Under the pieces are notes generated by a model that worked only from the letters and a program-made list of their open reading frames with translations, did not search any database and was not told the origin of the DNA. Positions 14,677 to 24,726 of a stretch of DNA of 64,000 bases are shown here, in pieces; the first letter of the stretch is position 1, and every line of letters begins with the position of its first letter. The DNA is from Mactra quadrangularis (lineage: Eukaryota; Mollusca; Bivalvia; Venerida; Mactridae). The stretch covers positions 19,370,011 to 19,434,010 of the forward strand of contig CM046297.1 in assembly GCA_025267735.1 (NCBI GenBank), in the 5' to 3' direction. Made by a program: the position numbers and the translations under genes.

Positions 14677-15118
14677 AGATACTATAAAACTGTACTATAG
14701 TATTTCGGATGTGTGTTTCCCCCATTAAGGATGAGTTCAACACATGAAATGCAAAAAAAGCCATGTTTACAAGATATATTTATAGTGGCACATTACGAAT
14801 TTTTTCTATGACAATATATTATGAAGGTCATTAGTCGCCCTTGGTGTAAATCGGTTTTAAGTAGCATGGCCCTGAGTAAATATAGCAATTCATGACCTCA
14901 CGTGCTGAAAAAGAAAGATCTATTTCAAAATTGATGAATATTGTTTTCGTGTTTTTTTCTGAGCCCGGTCATATATTATATATTTTACAAAACAAATTAA
15001 CACTACTTCAATTCTCCTCTAAGATGTCGCCATTCACCTTTTAAATATAACTCTTCAGTAATGGAGGAAAAATATAGTCTTAACTTCACTACTCGTAAAA
15101 CGCAAACAGAAGAGATTT

Positions 15119-15426
15119 CATGGGCGGGTCTAGGATTTTTTCTAGGGGGGGTCCGAACTTTTCTAGAGAGGGGTGTCCGAACTTTTCTAGGTGGGGGGAT
15201 CCGAACCTCGAACCACTGCCACATTATACACATTTTGCAGAAAAAATGCAACATATTGATAATAAAAACTACATAACCATTAAATCTATGTTAAGCACCG
15301 AGAAAAAATTGCTTCATATTAATTAAAAATGACTTACAAGCAAGAAATACACTAATGGACATGTACATTTTCCAAATTCTAGGGGGGTCCGGACTCCCTG
15401 ATCTTCCGTTGGATCCGCACATGGAT
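15119..15426. mobile_element. hAT-like MITE, copy 1
   Basis: It has GGGCGGGTCTAGGATTTTT at one end and GATCCGC at the other, and shares its interior (GTTAAGCACCGAGAAAAA) with 17743-18040. G-rich internal triplications create spurious ORFs. Confidence 0.75.
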
Positions 15427-15741
15427 TTTATATTCTCATCGTACATTTTCAATGAAGTTCAACGCATTGCTTCGTAAAGCATTAATGAGCTTTGTACATT
15501 ATGTACATATATGTCTCTCTAATCATTTTCCATGTATAACAAAGAACCTACAGGCAGCCTTCTGCTTTACATGATTTATAGCACGCCGCGAGCAATGATC
15601 TCTGTGACGATGAGTTTTCTCAAAGCACACGCGATATGTTTTCTTTTGATCGTGCTGTAGAGCCTAAAGATATGTATTTTGAAATTGAAAATGTGAAAAC
15701 TACTTTTATATGACGAGAATAGTTAAAAGTAATTGTATTTT

Positions 15742-16024
15742 ATAGTCTAAGTTTCATGCTTACGCACGTTCACCGACTTTACAGCTATTACTCTTGGTCA
15801 TTGGGCTACTGGTATCTATCTATCAATCTCCTTGGGGAGTCTTTTTACTCCTCTTATTAGTGCAGCAAATTGGCGCAACGAAATTATACTACACTCGCAG
15901 GTACCCATTTACATATGGATGGAGTGAAGCAACCCCAGGTAAATTTCTTGCTCAGTGACCCTAGAGGGATTCGAACCCAGGACCTCTCGATCCCTAAGCG
16001 CGCTACCACTAGACTAGTGCTCCT
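15742..16024 (-). mobile_element. SINE family C copy
   Basis: The tRNA-like head on the minus strand starts AGGAGCACTAGTCTAGTGG, with B box GGGTTCGAATCCC. The body includes CATGCTTACGCACGTTCACC and GGGGAGTCTTTTTACTCC. Confidence 0.85.
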
Positions 16025-16216
16025 ACTTGAGAATAGTTCGTAATACTTAAGAGTATGTTTACATTATGTACGATTGTTCTAAGAGTCTGATAGTAGGTTA
16101 TGTGATGTTTAGTTGAATCAATTATTATTAATCTAGATGCACAGATTAAGTGATGTCTAGTTAAAACAGTTGATGATAATCTAAATACACAGTTAAGTTA
16201 CAAAGAAACTTAGACA

Positions 16217-16930
16217 GGTCTCCAATCTGATTAAAACCTGTAGCGTGTTCAATTACACAAAACGTTACAGAACGTAACATAACGAACTCCTCGGCCATTC
16301 GCTGCGAATAATCTAATCTAATACACAAATATGCGATCGTTAAGGCGATGAGTGATGTTTCAAAATTTACGGACTATAAACGAAACATCACTCAATGGCT
16401 AAACGATCATATATTTGTTTACTTCAACGCCGGAAGTTTCAAAATAGCGTCTAAAAATGTCCGAGATTAATCACATCGAATGGCCGAGGAGTTCCGAATG
16501 TATCGTTACGGAACGTTTTGTAACGTTCGCGGTAACTGAACGCAGGGCTGGTCTAATATTATCAGCACGCACACTCGCTTATTTTGGATCTGGCTACTTA
16601 AAATTACATGTTATGTTCAGCTGACCTTTGCTTTTATAATTTTCATGACGAAATAATTGCTCTTAGTGACTTGTTTACATCGATTACTACGTGACGTTAT
16701 GTACAAAAAAAACTGTCCAGTCACAGCATGTGAATAACACCACCGTCAAATAAACTCGCAAATCTCGGTCTAAAAATAGAAATTACGAAATCAAGATGCT
16801 ATTAATGGTGTTTCTATTAGATGAAAGCTACGCATTGATTGGTCGACAAAAAGGTCATCACGACGTGACCCTCGGAGAGACCCTAAGAGATCGTCTAAGC
16901 GACTACAAGATATCTGTTTACGAAGATTGA
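16217..16930 (+). mobile_element. Repeat family D copy 1, split by a nested MITE
   Basis: It starts CAATCTGATTAAAACCTG and resumes at about 16553, continuing to TATCTGTTTACG. It is homologous to 41312-41707 and 50477-50872, which are not interrupted. Confidence 0.75.
16236..16552. mobile_element. Hairpin MITE nested in repeat D
   Basis: Long terminal inverted repeats include GAACTCCTCGGCCATTCG and its complement CGAATGGCCGAGGAGTTC, with AACGTTAC blocks outside. An inner inverted pair is based on GAGTGATGTTTC and GAAACATCACTC. Confidence 0.8.
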
Positions 16931-17162
16931 TGAAAGTTGATGAAAATATAAACATCAGGCTAACAGGCTACGCATTTAAAATAATTAACATTCCAATTTT
17001 GTACAGCCGATTTTTAACTTGGCCTATCAATCAATCAAAGGAAGAGTCTAATTACAAGAAATAGGGATGGGTGAAAAGCTATTAGTTGTCATTGGTTTAA
17101 AAACCAGTATTTATAAATTAGATGATATAGAGCGATGATTTATTTATCTGTTTTATTTCTAT

Positions 17163-17430
17163 TGGGTTTAACGCCGTGATAACACAATTTTGGTCATTTT
17201 ACGGCGTCAATCGCACCTAACACAGCTTTCCTGGTCCTTGTCTATAACAAGTACTCACCTACCCTTCCACAAGGCCAGAAACTTCTCCATTTATCTTATC
17301 AATGGAGGAGAAAATTGACAGGGATTGTCAAATTTTCATAGAAGGGTACAACCTCCCAGGGTGGGATTCCCCTTTGGGACACGAGATTCAAAATCCCGAC
17401 GCGTTACCAACTGTGCAACCGACCCGGGTA
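17163..17430 (-). mobile_element. SINE family A copy
   Basis: The body and head match the other family A copies. The B box region is partly deleted (GGTGGGATTCCCC). Confidence 0.85.
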
Positions 17431-17742
17431 TATAACGATGAATAGTACTGTATGAACAATTGAAATAGTTTTCATAAGTATCATGCACTTTGAAACAGCA
17501 CCTTAACATTTAGGATTTACATTCTTCCTCCATAAAAGAATGAGTCCAAAATGAAAAGTACGATATAATACATGAATGATTTATACACACCAATCAGAAA
17601 ACAGAGATATTACTTACCAAAGACAAAACACAGCCGACGTGGGATCAGAATAGTGAATGAAATCGTGTGCGTTCTCATTAGAACGTAAATTGAAGTCATC
17701 AGCGTGTGAGTTCACAACAACATTCTATTATGACTACTTCAC

Positions 17743-18040
17743 AGGGGCGGATCCAGGATTTTTTAGGGGGGTCCAAGCCTTTTTTAGGGTGCGGGGTCCA
17801 AATTTCCGAACCACAACCACATTATTCACGATTTGTTGAATAATGCAACATATAATTATTGAAAGAACTACATTACCATTAAATATATGTTAAGCACCGA
17901 GAAAAATTGCTTCATGCTATTAGAAAATGACTTACAGTCAAGAAATACACAAATGGACAGGTACATTTTGGAAATTCTAGGGGGGGGGGGGTTCCAGACC
18001 CCCCTGAATCCCCCCCCCCCGCTAGACCCGCCTATGCTTC
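17743..18040. mobile_element. hAT-like MITE, copy 2
   Basis: Terminus CAGGGGCGGATCCAGGA, opposite end CCCGCCTATG, flanked by CTACTTCA and CTTCGTCA (6 of 8 bases alike). This fits the 8-base target duplications of hAT elements. Confidence 0.8.
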
Positions 18041-18548
18041 GTCAATAAGTTGTGAGATCAGTTTATAGTCCAACAGAATTAACCTGAACTTGACCTTTAT
18101 AAATTTAAAAAACTTATAAGTCTTACTATTTGTTATTAAAAACTACATTAAATTGGCACAAAGGGAGGCAACAATGGCAAGTGCTTAGATCCTATTTAAC
18201 TCCCTTGCCTATGTAAATCGTATTAGATAATTTAAAAATACGCCCCGGGGCATGTTTATGATTTTAAACACAGGGTATAGAAATATACAAACTATAATGC
18301 GTGACTGTATAAATTTTGTTTTTTAATAATTTGATAAGTCTTCAATATATTTTTGTAATAATATTTAAATATCTAGTTAAATAATAAACAAAGAATCTGC
18401 AAGCTTAAGAACGACAGAATTAGACACCAATTGAATTTAATTGACATAATAAACTGCTTTCTATGACAACCCATTCGTTAGTATTTAACTTGTGATAGAA
18501 AACATCACAGTTTTAATGTGTATGTCGTTATTGTGACTTAAATGTCAC
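18041..18548. other. AT-rich spacer, nothing recognised
   Basis: No repeats or frames of note. Confidence 0.5.
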
Positions 18549-18793
18549 ACATATAGCCAAGCGTTTGCCTCCTTTAAGCGAAGCATTTGACTGGCTCTGG
18601 TCGTTCCTAAACACCATGCCATTCCTTTTTCATAGAGAATGGAAATAAGGCTTGGTTACCAGAGCTGATAATGTTATGCTAGGAGTTGGCTTACGCTGTT
18701 GATTCTGGTGTTTGTCTCCGAATGGAGACTAACCGATCTGCATGAGTCGTGCATGTGGTCGCACGATCATGGCGCTTTATTTCCTGTCTCATT
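18549..18793 (+). repeat. Repeat family F copy 1
   Basis: About 235 bases shared with 39013-39249, with well-kept blocks ACTGGCTCTGGTCGTTCC, TGCATGAGTCGTG and CACGATCATGGCGCT. I see no terminal repeats or tRNA boxes. Confidence 0.8.
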
Positions 18794-19314
18794 TAATTCC
18801 CCTCAAATTATTTAAAGTAAGGCGTACTAAATTATTTAACTATCAGTTAAATAAAATTAGATCCTATTTACTGTAATTGACTGAAGTAACTAATATGTTA
18901 CACAATTACTATAGGTTAATTTATTTAGTTGGATTTTTCTCAAAATAATTGCCTATCTACATACGAATTCCTTTCCACTAATGCCTTACTTCTAACAATC
19001 ATATCACGAGGGGTTTTAATAGATAGGAAATGGTGCCAATGCAGTTTCACATTTATATATATCACATAATCTGCAAAATTACGTAGTTATACGTATGCAA
19101 ATTTCAAACCAGGTACGTGTACAAAATTACATTACGTGTAAGTGTTAACGTTAAAATAAAACAATCCAGTCCACTTCATCAATTTTCAAAACATGGCACA
19201 TGAGTCCATACTATTGTGGTACAGTGACAAAGTATTAATTCTTGTGAAAACGTAAGACTTAGGTCCATATTTTTCTGCATAAAATTGCAAATGACCAAAA
19301 CCAGTAGGGAATAC

Positions 19315-19633
19315 TTCCCGTTCGGGAAACAAGGGGATTCCCCTTCAGTGCTTCCCGATCGGGCAGCAAATGTCAAAATGTTTCCCGATCGGGAAGGATT
19401 TTGGCCTTTTTTGACGTACCTTACTAAAAGTGACCGCTGCATAAAAGTATTTAACCTACAAAAATATGAAAAACACCATCTGATACAGGAAAGATGTATC
19501 TAAAATCCTACCGAGTCGTTTTCTTTTAAAATGCCTATAATTAAAATAATCCGAAATTGAAATTCAGAAAAAAATATGACTTCAAAGAAAAAAGTTGTTT
19601 CCCGTTCTGGAAACATTGCTTCCCGATCAGGAA
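19315..19633 (+). repeat. Cluster of five TTCCCGATCGGGAA-type palindromes (left arm)
   Basis: Fourteen-base palindromes TTCCCGNTCGGGAA or one-off variants lie at 19315, 19352, 19382, 19599 and 19620. They are mirrored in the right arm at about 21704-22027. Regular palindromes inside terminal repeats suggest binding sites for a dimeric protein such as a transposase; that is inference. A short frame crossing them (to 19503) is present in both arms only because the arms are duplicates. Confidence 0.75.
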
Positions 19634-19681
19634 GCAAGTTATACTACTTTTAATCATGTTAATATAGTTTGTATGTAATCC

Positions 19682-21665
19682 AAATTAAACTTCAGCTATA
19701 GGCATCTTTTTTTGTAAATGGAAATATTGCATTGATTCCAATGCATGTGTTAGAAACACCTTTCACAAGTACCATTCGTAGTAATTTATAGTAATTTAGC
19801 TGTCCCTTAAAGGGAATTGTATAGAAATTTAATCACGTTTTTCAATTTTATATGTATTAAATCATAACATCCCGAAAGATATTCCAATAAGTTTACTTAT
19901 TATCAATTTAAAGGTTTGACATGAGTATAAATGTTAAGTATCATTGATTGGGTTTAACAACGTAGCAGCACATTGTTTATGTCATGTTTCATATTACAGC
20001 TGTAAGTCAACATATCAACTGTTTTGGAAAGGCTAATCTCTGAACTGAGCAGTCTACTAGTTACTAAGCAGTAAGCACATCTTTGGTCAGTCGCTGAAAG
20101 CTGCTCTACATGATTTAAAATCAGTGGTGAGAGGGAGAATAGTCGTAGAAAATATTTCATGACCAAGCTCCTTGAACCCTAAATCAGTAGATTAGTATGC
20201 TACCAGCCTAACAACTACATTTTGTAATATAGACCAGCGGTATACTTAACAATTTTTACAAAAATAAACTGATAAAAACTTGTCAATAAACACTAACATA
20301 AAATTTCAAAAGTGGTTCAATTCATTTGTTACAGTTTCCTATTATTATACATTAACTTGAATTATTGCATTTCCAGTAAAAATAGACTACATTGTATTAA
20401 GGAGTAAGCAATGACACCTGGCGGCCATAGGTATATCTTTTGCTATTAAAATTAAGTTTGAGCAGTATTGTAAAACTATTTTACAAGTTAACTAAGTGAA
20501 GAAATGGTTATCATATTTCCATCATGCTTGTTATGTTAAAATGGGCATAGGCCAAATGACTTACATAAATACAGCACATCTAAGGATATGTGTAATGTAT
20601 TCAATTTTCAAGGAAAATAATGTGAATGCTTAAAGCACAGTCAAATCATAATTTCTATCATTACTTCACAAGAAATAGACGACTAGAGGTCCAATAACCT
20701 TTTTACTGTATGTAATCCCATTTAAAGCATTTATTTGTTCTCAATTCATAAATGCTCGTTACATATTCTTTAAAAAAACATCATGCAAAACCCTTGCTTT
20801 TCCAATTGTTAGCTATGTATTTTTCAAAACTAGCAAACAATATTGAACCCAATATTCATTATTATTTTTTCCGTTTAGAATCTAAATAGTTTGTATTTAT
20901 TTTATGTAATTATATTTAAATTCATACTATAGAATTATCATGCATTGTATTTGAGTTTGGTCAAATTTAAAAAATAGAAATGTTGTTTAATGGTGATTAA
21001 GAAATTATGGATTCGTCAATAACCATTTCATACTGAATAGTAAAGAATTAGTTTCTTCATTTAACATATAGCAAAAATTTTATTCTTCAATCTTAAAAAT
21101 CTCCCTAATTAAAATACAAAACATATACCTGACAGGGAATGGCTCATATGTATTACAAAATAATTAATTATTTTATTAATTAATTAATGTCATTTTGTTT
21201 TCAAATATAGTGTAAGCTTTATTTTAAAATTATTATATTGCTTTTTGTTTTGATAGCTCGACTGGTTAGAATTATGTACATGTGTAGAGTAATGAAAAAA
21301 CATAGTAAGTCCAGCCATCTACAATCAATTAAGTACCAATATTTGACAACCAAGAAGAAGACTTTCCAGCCTTGGCTCATTATAATTTTCTGATAAAATT
21401 ATCATAAAATTACAGATTTAGGAAATGAATAAAATATTATGGTATTTGAATGTGAGAGTTCATATAACTAAATATATTCACAACTATGTACATAAATGAA
21501 TGTGTAATTGGACAATTAATTTTGTTTTGATCAGATTATTCTGGTAGAAAATCAGAATGTTTATTCAAAGCGTATGTGTTAGACTATTTGTTACTATCCT
21601 GACTGGACCATATAGCCTTAAATTCTTTACAAATAAATAGACAGGTCTCTCGCTGAAATTAGTTT
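19682..21665. other. Loop of the fold-back element, no gene seen
   Basis: AT-rich DNA without a frame above background. It contains a decayed family B SINE at 19948-20175 and otherwise nothing I can name. Confidence 0.5.
19948..20175 (-). mobile_element. SINE family B copy inside the fold-back loop
   Basis: It is recognised by GGGTTTAACAACGTAGCA at one end and TTTCATGACCAAGCTCC at the other, matching the copies at 9085 and 14441 in reverse. It is diverged. Confidence 0.8.
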
Positions 21666-22290
21666 TGCATTACATACAAACTATATTAAAATAGTATAAC
21701 TTGCTTCCTGATCGGGAAGCAATGTTTCCAGAACGGGAAACAACTTTTTTCTTTGAAGTCATATTTTTTTTTTTTGAATTTCAATTTCGAATTATTTTAA
21801 TTATAGGCATTTTAAAAGAAAACGACTCGGTAGGATTTTAGATACATCTTTCCTGTATCAGATGGTGTTGTTCATATTCTTGTAGGTTAAATACTTTTAT
21901 GCAGCGGTCACTTTTGGTAAGGTACGTCAAAAAAGGCCAAAATCCTTCCCGATCGGGAAACATTTTGACATTTGCTGCCCGATCGGGAAGCACTGAAGGG
22001 GAATCCCCTTGTTTCCCGAACGGGAAGTATTCCCTACTGAAAACAAAGCAAAGAAAATGCTGCAGAAACTGAAATTTTAACACTATTTCAAGAACGTATT
22101 CCTCTATGCTTTGATGATATAGGGTTGCATCAACTCTGAATTAGCGACCAGGATAGGGGTCACGTTTTTGGTACGTTTATAATTATGTTAAGTTGACAAT
22201 AGAAGAAGAGCTATAAACTGCTTACCTTTTGACACATTTGCAATGAACTCCGAGCAATGAACCAACGAAAATGTAATTAATGTAAAAATG

Positions 22291-22619
22291 TAATTACATT
22301 TTATAGTCTGAGTTTCATGCTTACGCATGTTCACCGACTTTACAGCAATTACCCCTGGTCACTGGTGTACTGGTATCTATCTATCAATCCCCCTGTTAAT
22401 CTCCCTGGGGAGTCTTTTTACTCCGCTTATTAGTGCAGCCGACAAATTGGCGCAGCGGAATTATACCACCCTCGCAGGTACCCATTTACACCTAGGTGGA
22501 GTGAAGCAATCGCAGGTAAATTTCTTGCTCAAGGAAATTAGCAGTGCCCCTGGTAGGATTCGAACCCAGGACCTCTCGATCCCTAAGCGCGCGTCCTACC
22601 ACTGGACCACTGCTCCTAC
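22291..22619 (-). mobile_element. SINE family C copy inserted in the left terminal repeat of the virus-like element
   Basis: The body and head match the copy at 15742. It interrupts a repeat that is continuous at the right end, so it inserted after the virus-like element. The ORFs crossing it are repeat-derived. Confidence 0.9.
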
Positions 22620-22749
22620 TAATCACAAGTGTTTTTCGGTTATTTCATGAATATTCGGTTTTTCTGGGGTTTTTTTATAAATACATTTACCCGAAAATGT
22701 CAACCTCCATGAACAATAGTAGTAGAGGCGTCTCTTTGGCATCACGGAC

Positions 22750-22761
22750 TGCGCATGCGCG
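22750..22761 (+). promoter_or_regulatory. NRF-1/Ewg-type site in left terminal repeat
   Basis: TGCGCATGCGCG fits the NRF-1 consensus YGCGCAYGCGCR at every position. It faces inward about 420 bases before the PC4-like reading frame and is mirrored in the right terminal repeat. Function is inferred. Confidence 0.5.
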
Positions 22762-22762
22762 G

Positions 22763-22945
22763 ATGATTTTGTTTTTATTGTCTTGTGTGAAGTATATAAT
22801 TCTAAAAATAAATAGATTATTTAATAAAGCCCACAGTGAATTTCTTAATCCGTCAACGTATTGTTTACTGATTAAATAGAGTTGAATTTGTTTTTATTGT
22901 CTGTTATTGTAAAGTTAAGTATTTGATTCTAAAAATAAACATAGA
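22763..22945 (+). repeat. Imperfect tandem subterminal repeat
   Basis: A block of about 50 bases in the left terminal repeat (TTTGTTTTTATTGTC ... ATTCTAAAAATAAA, 22763-22813) is repeated in diverged form at 22883-22945, just inside the repeat. Subterminal repeats can be protein-binding sites at element ends. Here this is only an observation. Confidence 0.6.
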
Positions 22946-23170
22946 AAATGTTTTGACCGTATAAAACACCTTTACATAGTATAACATAAACTACAGTATG
23001 TGACTTCATTTAAACCTCTACATTCAATTTAATCTCTTTAGTCAATAACTTCACCATCAATTGACTTCTTTTTGTTCACAGTCTCATGGTACAAATACTG
23101 GCCTTATGCAAAATGTTAAAGTCAAGTTTGTTATACATTCTCCTTAATTAATGTACACATATAGTCATGA

Positions 23171-23407
23171 TACCAAGGATTTAAGTGTGTGGACATAAGG
23201 CAATTTTGGCTACCCCAGTGTGGTAGTGAAATTCGCGCTACTACAAACGAGTTATCTTTAACATTGGAACAATATAAGGCACTGAAAAACGGTCACAGGA
23301 TTTTGGACAGTTTTATGCCAGAACTTCCAACAATGTTCCCTGCTATTCAAATCCTCAACACACACAATTTTTGTATTGCTTTTAAGTGTAAGTCTGAATG
23401 TATTTAG
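23171..23407 (+). CDS. PC4/Sub1-like transcription coactivator domain (degenerate or missing its start)
   Basis: The frame runs from after the TGA at 23168 to a TAG at 23405-23407. Near its start it reads VDIRQFWLP, then SEIRAT and SLTLEQYKALK. The PC4 family has the same order: a VDIR-aromatic beta strand, a G/K-rich turn, then an SL..EQW..LK strand-helix junction. PC4 proteins bind single-stranded DNA and assist RNA polymerase II initiation. No ATG precedes the domain in frame; the earliest start-like codon is GTG at 23189, so the 5' end is lost, frameshifted (an ATG lies at 23167 in another frame) or supplied by splicing. It is transcribed rightward, opposite to the other element genes. 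An AATAAA follows at about 23458. The assignment rests on motif spacing only. Confidence 0.5.
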   Translation, partial: YQGFKCVDIRQFWLPQCGSEIRATTNELSLTLEQYKALKNGHRILDSFMPELPTMFPAIQILNTHNFCIAFKCKSECI

Positions 23408-23911
23408 TATATGTGTATGTCATCTACATATTCTATATATCCAACATTTAAATATAAAATAAAATTTGATAAAAAAACATGATGCGATCTTGCGTCAATG
23501 TATCTACAATGTGTATCTATATAGATATTGAGTAGGTATCCTCTTCTTTCAACCACTAGCAGGCATAAGGTTTACTGCCGTGGTCTGTTGCGCTAGACTT
23601 AATTGCGCATGTAAAGGTAAAAAGTGTATGAGGTTTTACACCCCCATGCCCTCTGCGCTATTTTTTCAAAAACTCAGTAATACAGAATTACTATATATAA
23701 GTACTATTCAATGTATGATACTCACTCGAACATAAATAACAAACAAGAAATAACTGTTTTATTTTTATTTACAAAATATTATATATATATATACAGGACT
23801 TTAAATATTTTAACAGTTTTCAATACACCATCATATTAGTACTAACTATCCTTTATCTATCAATGGGTTAAAACCCGTGTGAATCACTTTCTGCAAAAAG
23901 TCACGCGATAT
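23408..23911. other. Intergenic region between convergent transcription units
   Basis: This region lies between the 3' end of the rightward PC4-like frame and that of the leftward array. It holds an AATAAA at about 23458 for the plus strand and TTTATT runs near 23757-23770, which serve as AATAAA-type signals on the minus strand. A GC-richer patch at about 23560-23645 has no recognisable coding content. Confidence 0.4.
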
Positions 23912-24193
23912 CTAAGATTTTCGTACACTATTTTGATAGGGTGTTCCTCTTTTTTCTTTGCGTTTATGCCGTCTCTTTTTCGTATTTTGCTTATCCCATA
24001 CCTGCGCGGCGACATGAGACCTGATGTCCTGTCTACCGCTATAAAACAACCAATCTCGTCGTGTATCCAAAGGATACTGACGTTTCCACCAGTTGAAAAG
24101 TGTTTGTGTATTTTTTACTTCCCTAGACCAATGAAATTGAGCTATTTCCGTTGCTGTTGCTAATGGTGTTACCCATTTCATGTATTCAGTCAT
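23912..24193 (-). CDS. Small basic protein of the virus-like element (last gene of the minus array)
   Basis: The open frame extends back to a TTG at 24265, but the first ATG is at 24193, giving about 93 residues starting MTEYMKW. The N-terminal part reads WVTPLATATEIA and the C-terminus is strongly basic (KKRRHKRKEKR), like a nuclear-localisation or DNA-binding tail. The WVTPLATATEIA segment resembles KLVSPVAQATEMA in the product at 26311-26661, which also ends in a basic stretch, so the two may share a module. The CGTAAGAA motif sits at 24351-24358, farther from this ATG than in other genes. A short frame beginning at 24300 stops just before the main frame, so the true 5' end may be frameshifted. 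The function is not recognised. Confidence 0.6.
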   Translation of the reverse strand: MTEYMKWVTPLATATEIAQFHWSREVKNTQTLFNWWKRQYPLDTRRDWLFYSGRQDIRSHVAAQVWDKQNTKKRRHKRKEKRGTPYQNSVRKS

Positions 24194-24350
24194 GATGAAC
24201 ACTCCCTCACTCTTTCTGGGTTTGTTGTTATATTGTATATAACTAGGTCGGGTGTTTGTCGTCAAATTAATGAAGCGTTAAGGTGACTTGCTCGTCTCAT
24301 ATGACTCTAAATGTTGAATTGAGTCCTAAAACAAACTAAAACTTTACCCA

Positions 24351-24358
24351 TTCTTACG
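24351..24358 (-). promoter_or_regulatory. CGTAAGAA octamer before the last gene of the array
   Basis: The octamer sits immediately downstream of the stop codon of the 24361-24726 gene. No ATG opens the next gene at the usual 28-29 base distance; the nearest candidate starts are at 24300 (short frame), 24265 (TTG) and 24193. Confidence 0.5.
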
Positions 24359-24360
24359 TT

Positions 24361-24726
24361 TTACTCATCTTCGGATTTTTCCGGAACAAGCTTCTCATTA
24401 AGAGTGTGTTTATATATTCGTATAGCCTCTGCAATCGCAAACGGCACAGATAGCTGCGAGGTTATGTGCAAACGTTCTGCCGTGTCCATTAAACGTCTAT
24501 ATAGAGGGCACCGGTCCAAGTAGTAGACAGATACTAAAATATCTTTTAAAATGTCCCTGGACGTTTTTCTTAACTCTGGTAGCATAGTATTGATTTGTTT
24601 GCGTTGTGCCAAGAGACTAGCACACTCTGGAAAATTCTCCGCGGCCTCAGTCTCAACAATCCTTTGATACATTTCGCCGAGTCTAGGGCGAATCAACGCT
24701 CGTAAAACGCACAAGTCATTGTTCAC
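24361..24726 (-). CDS. Conserved-looking alpha-helical protein of unknown function, overlapping the ATPase gene
   Basis: The frame of up to 121 residues begins at a GTG (24726) whose bases overlap the TGA stop of the ATPase gene (GTGA). The first ATG is at 24672 and would give about 103 residues. The sequence looks helical and soluble, with charged heptad-like stretches (LLAQRKQINTMLPELRKTS), no signal peptide and an acidic tail (EKSEDE). The overlap suggests translation coupled to the ATPase message, or a start at 24672. The stop codon abuts a CGTAAGAA motif (24351-24358) that would serve the next gene. I do not recognise a family; its place behind a packaging ATPase suggests a role in assembly or DNA packaging, which is inference. 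Confidence 0.65.
   Translation of the reverse strand: MNNDLCVLRALIRPRLGEMYQRIVETEAAENFPECASLLAQRKQINTMLPELRKTSRDILKDILVSVYYLDRCPLYRRLMDTAERLHITSQLSVPFAIAEAIRIYKHTLNEKLVPEKSEDE

Larger units (their letters stand above)
19302..22039. mobile_element. 2.7-kb fold-back element with 380-bp inverted arms
   Basis: Arms 19302-19681 and 21666-22039 are near-identical inverted copies (a handful of differences), beginning CAGTAGGGAATAC. Five bases, AAAAC, occur on both outer sides and may be a target duplication. The 2-kb loop contains a family B SINE and no significant ORF. A CAG terminus is usual for hAT-type elements, but no transposase is present, so it would be non-autonomous. The element ends about 150 bases before the virus-like element starts. 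Confidence 0.8.
22186..22812 (+). repeat. Left inverted terminal repeat of the virus-like element, interrupted by a SINE
   Basis: The outer block (22186-22271, starting ATGTTAAGTTGACAATAG) and inner block (22701-22812, containing GCATGCGCGGATGATTTTG) match the reverse complement of 28170-28406 closely. The roughly 430 bases between them, absent from the right copy, are mostly a family C SINE. Similarity may continue about 10 bases further out (GTTTATAATT against GTTTGTAAAG). Confidence 0.85.

Noticed and set aside
15003..15326. Overlapping frames with repeated VRTFL-type units
   Set aside because: Produced by the G-rich internal triplication of a hAT-like MITE.
19333..19343. NF-kappaB-like palindrome GGGGATTCCCC
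   Set aside because: It sits among related GC palindromes of a fold-back element and is best explained as part of that pattern.
22166..22195. Six-base target duplication at the virus-like element's ends
   Set aside because: I compared both flanks at several possible boundaries (for example ATAATT against CTTTAC) and found no convincing match.
22327..22879. Plus-strand frames of 107 and 111 codons
   Set aside because: They read through a family C SINE and the terminal repeat; the IRTQDLSIPKR-type segment is the tRNA-like head translated.
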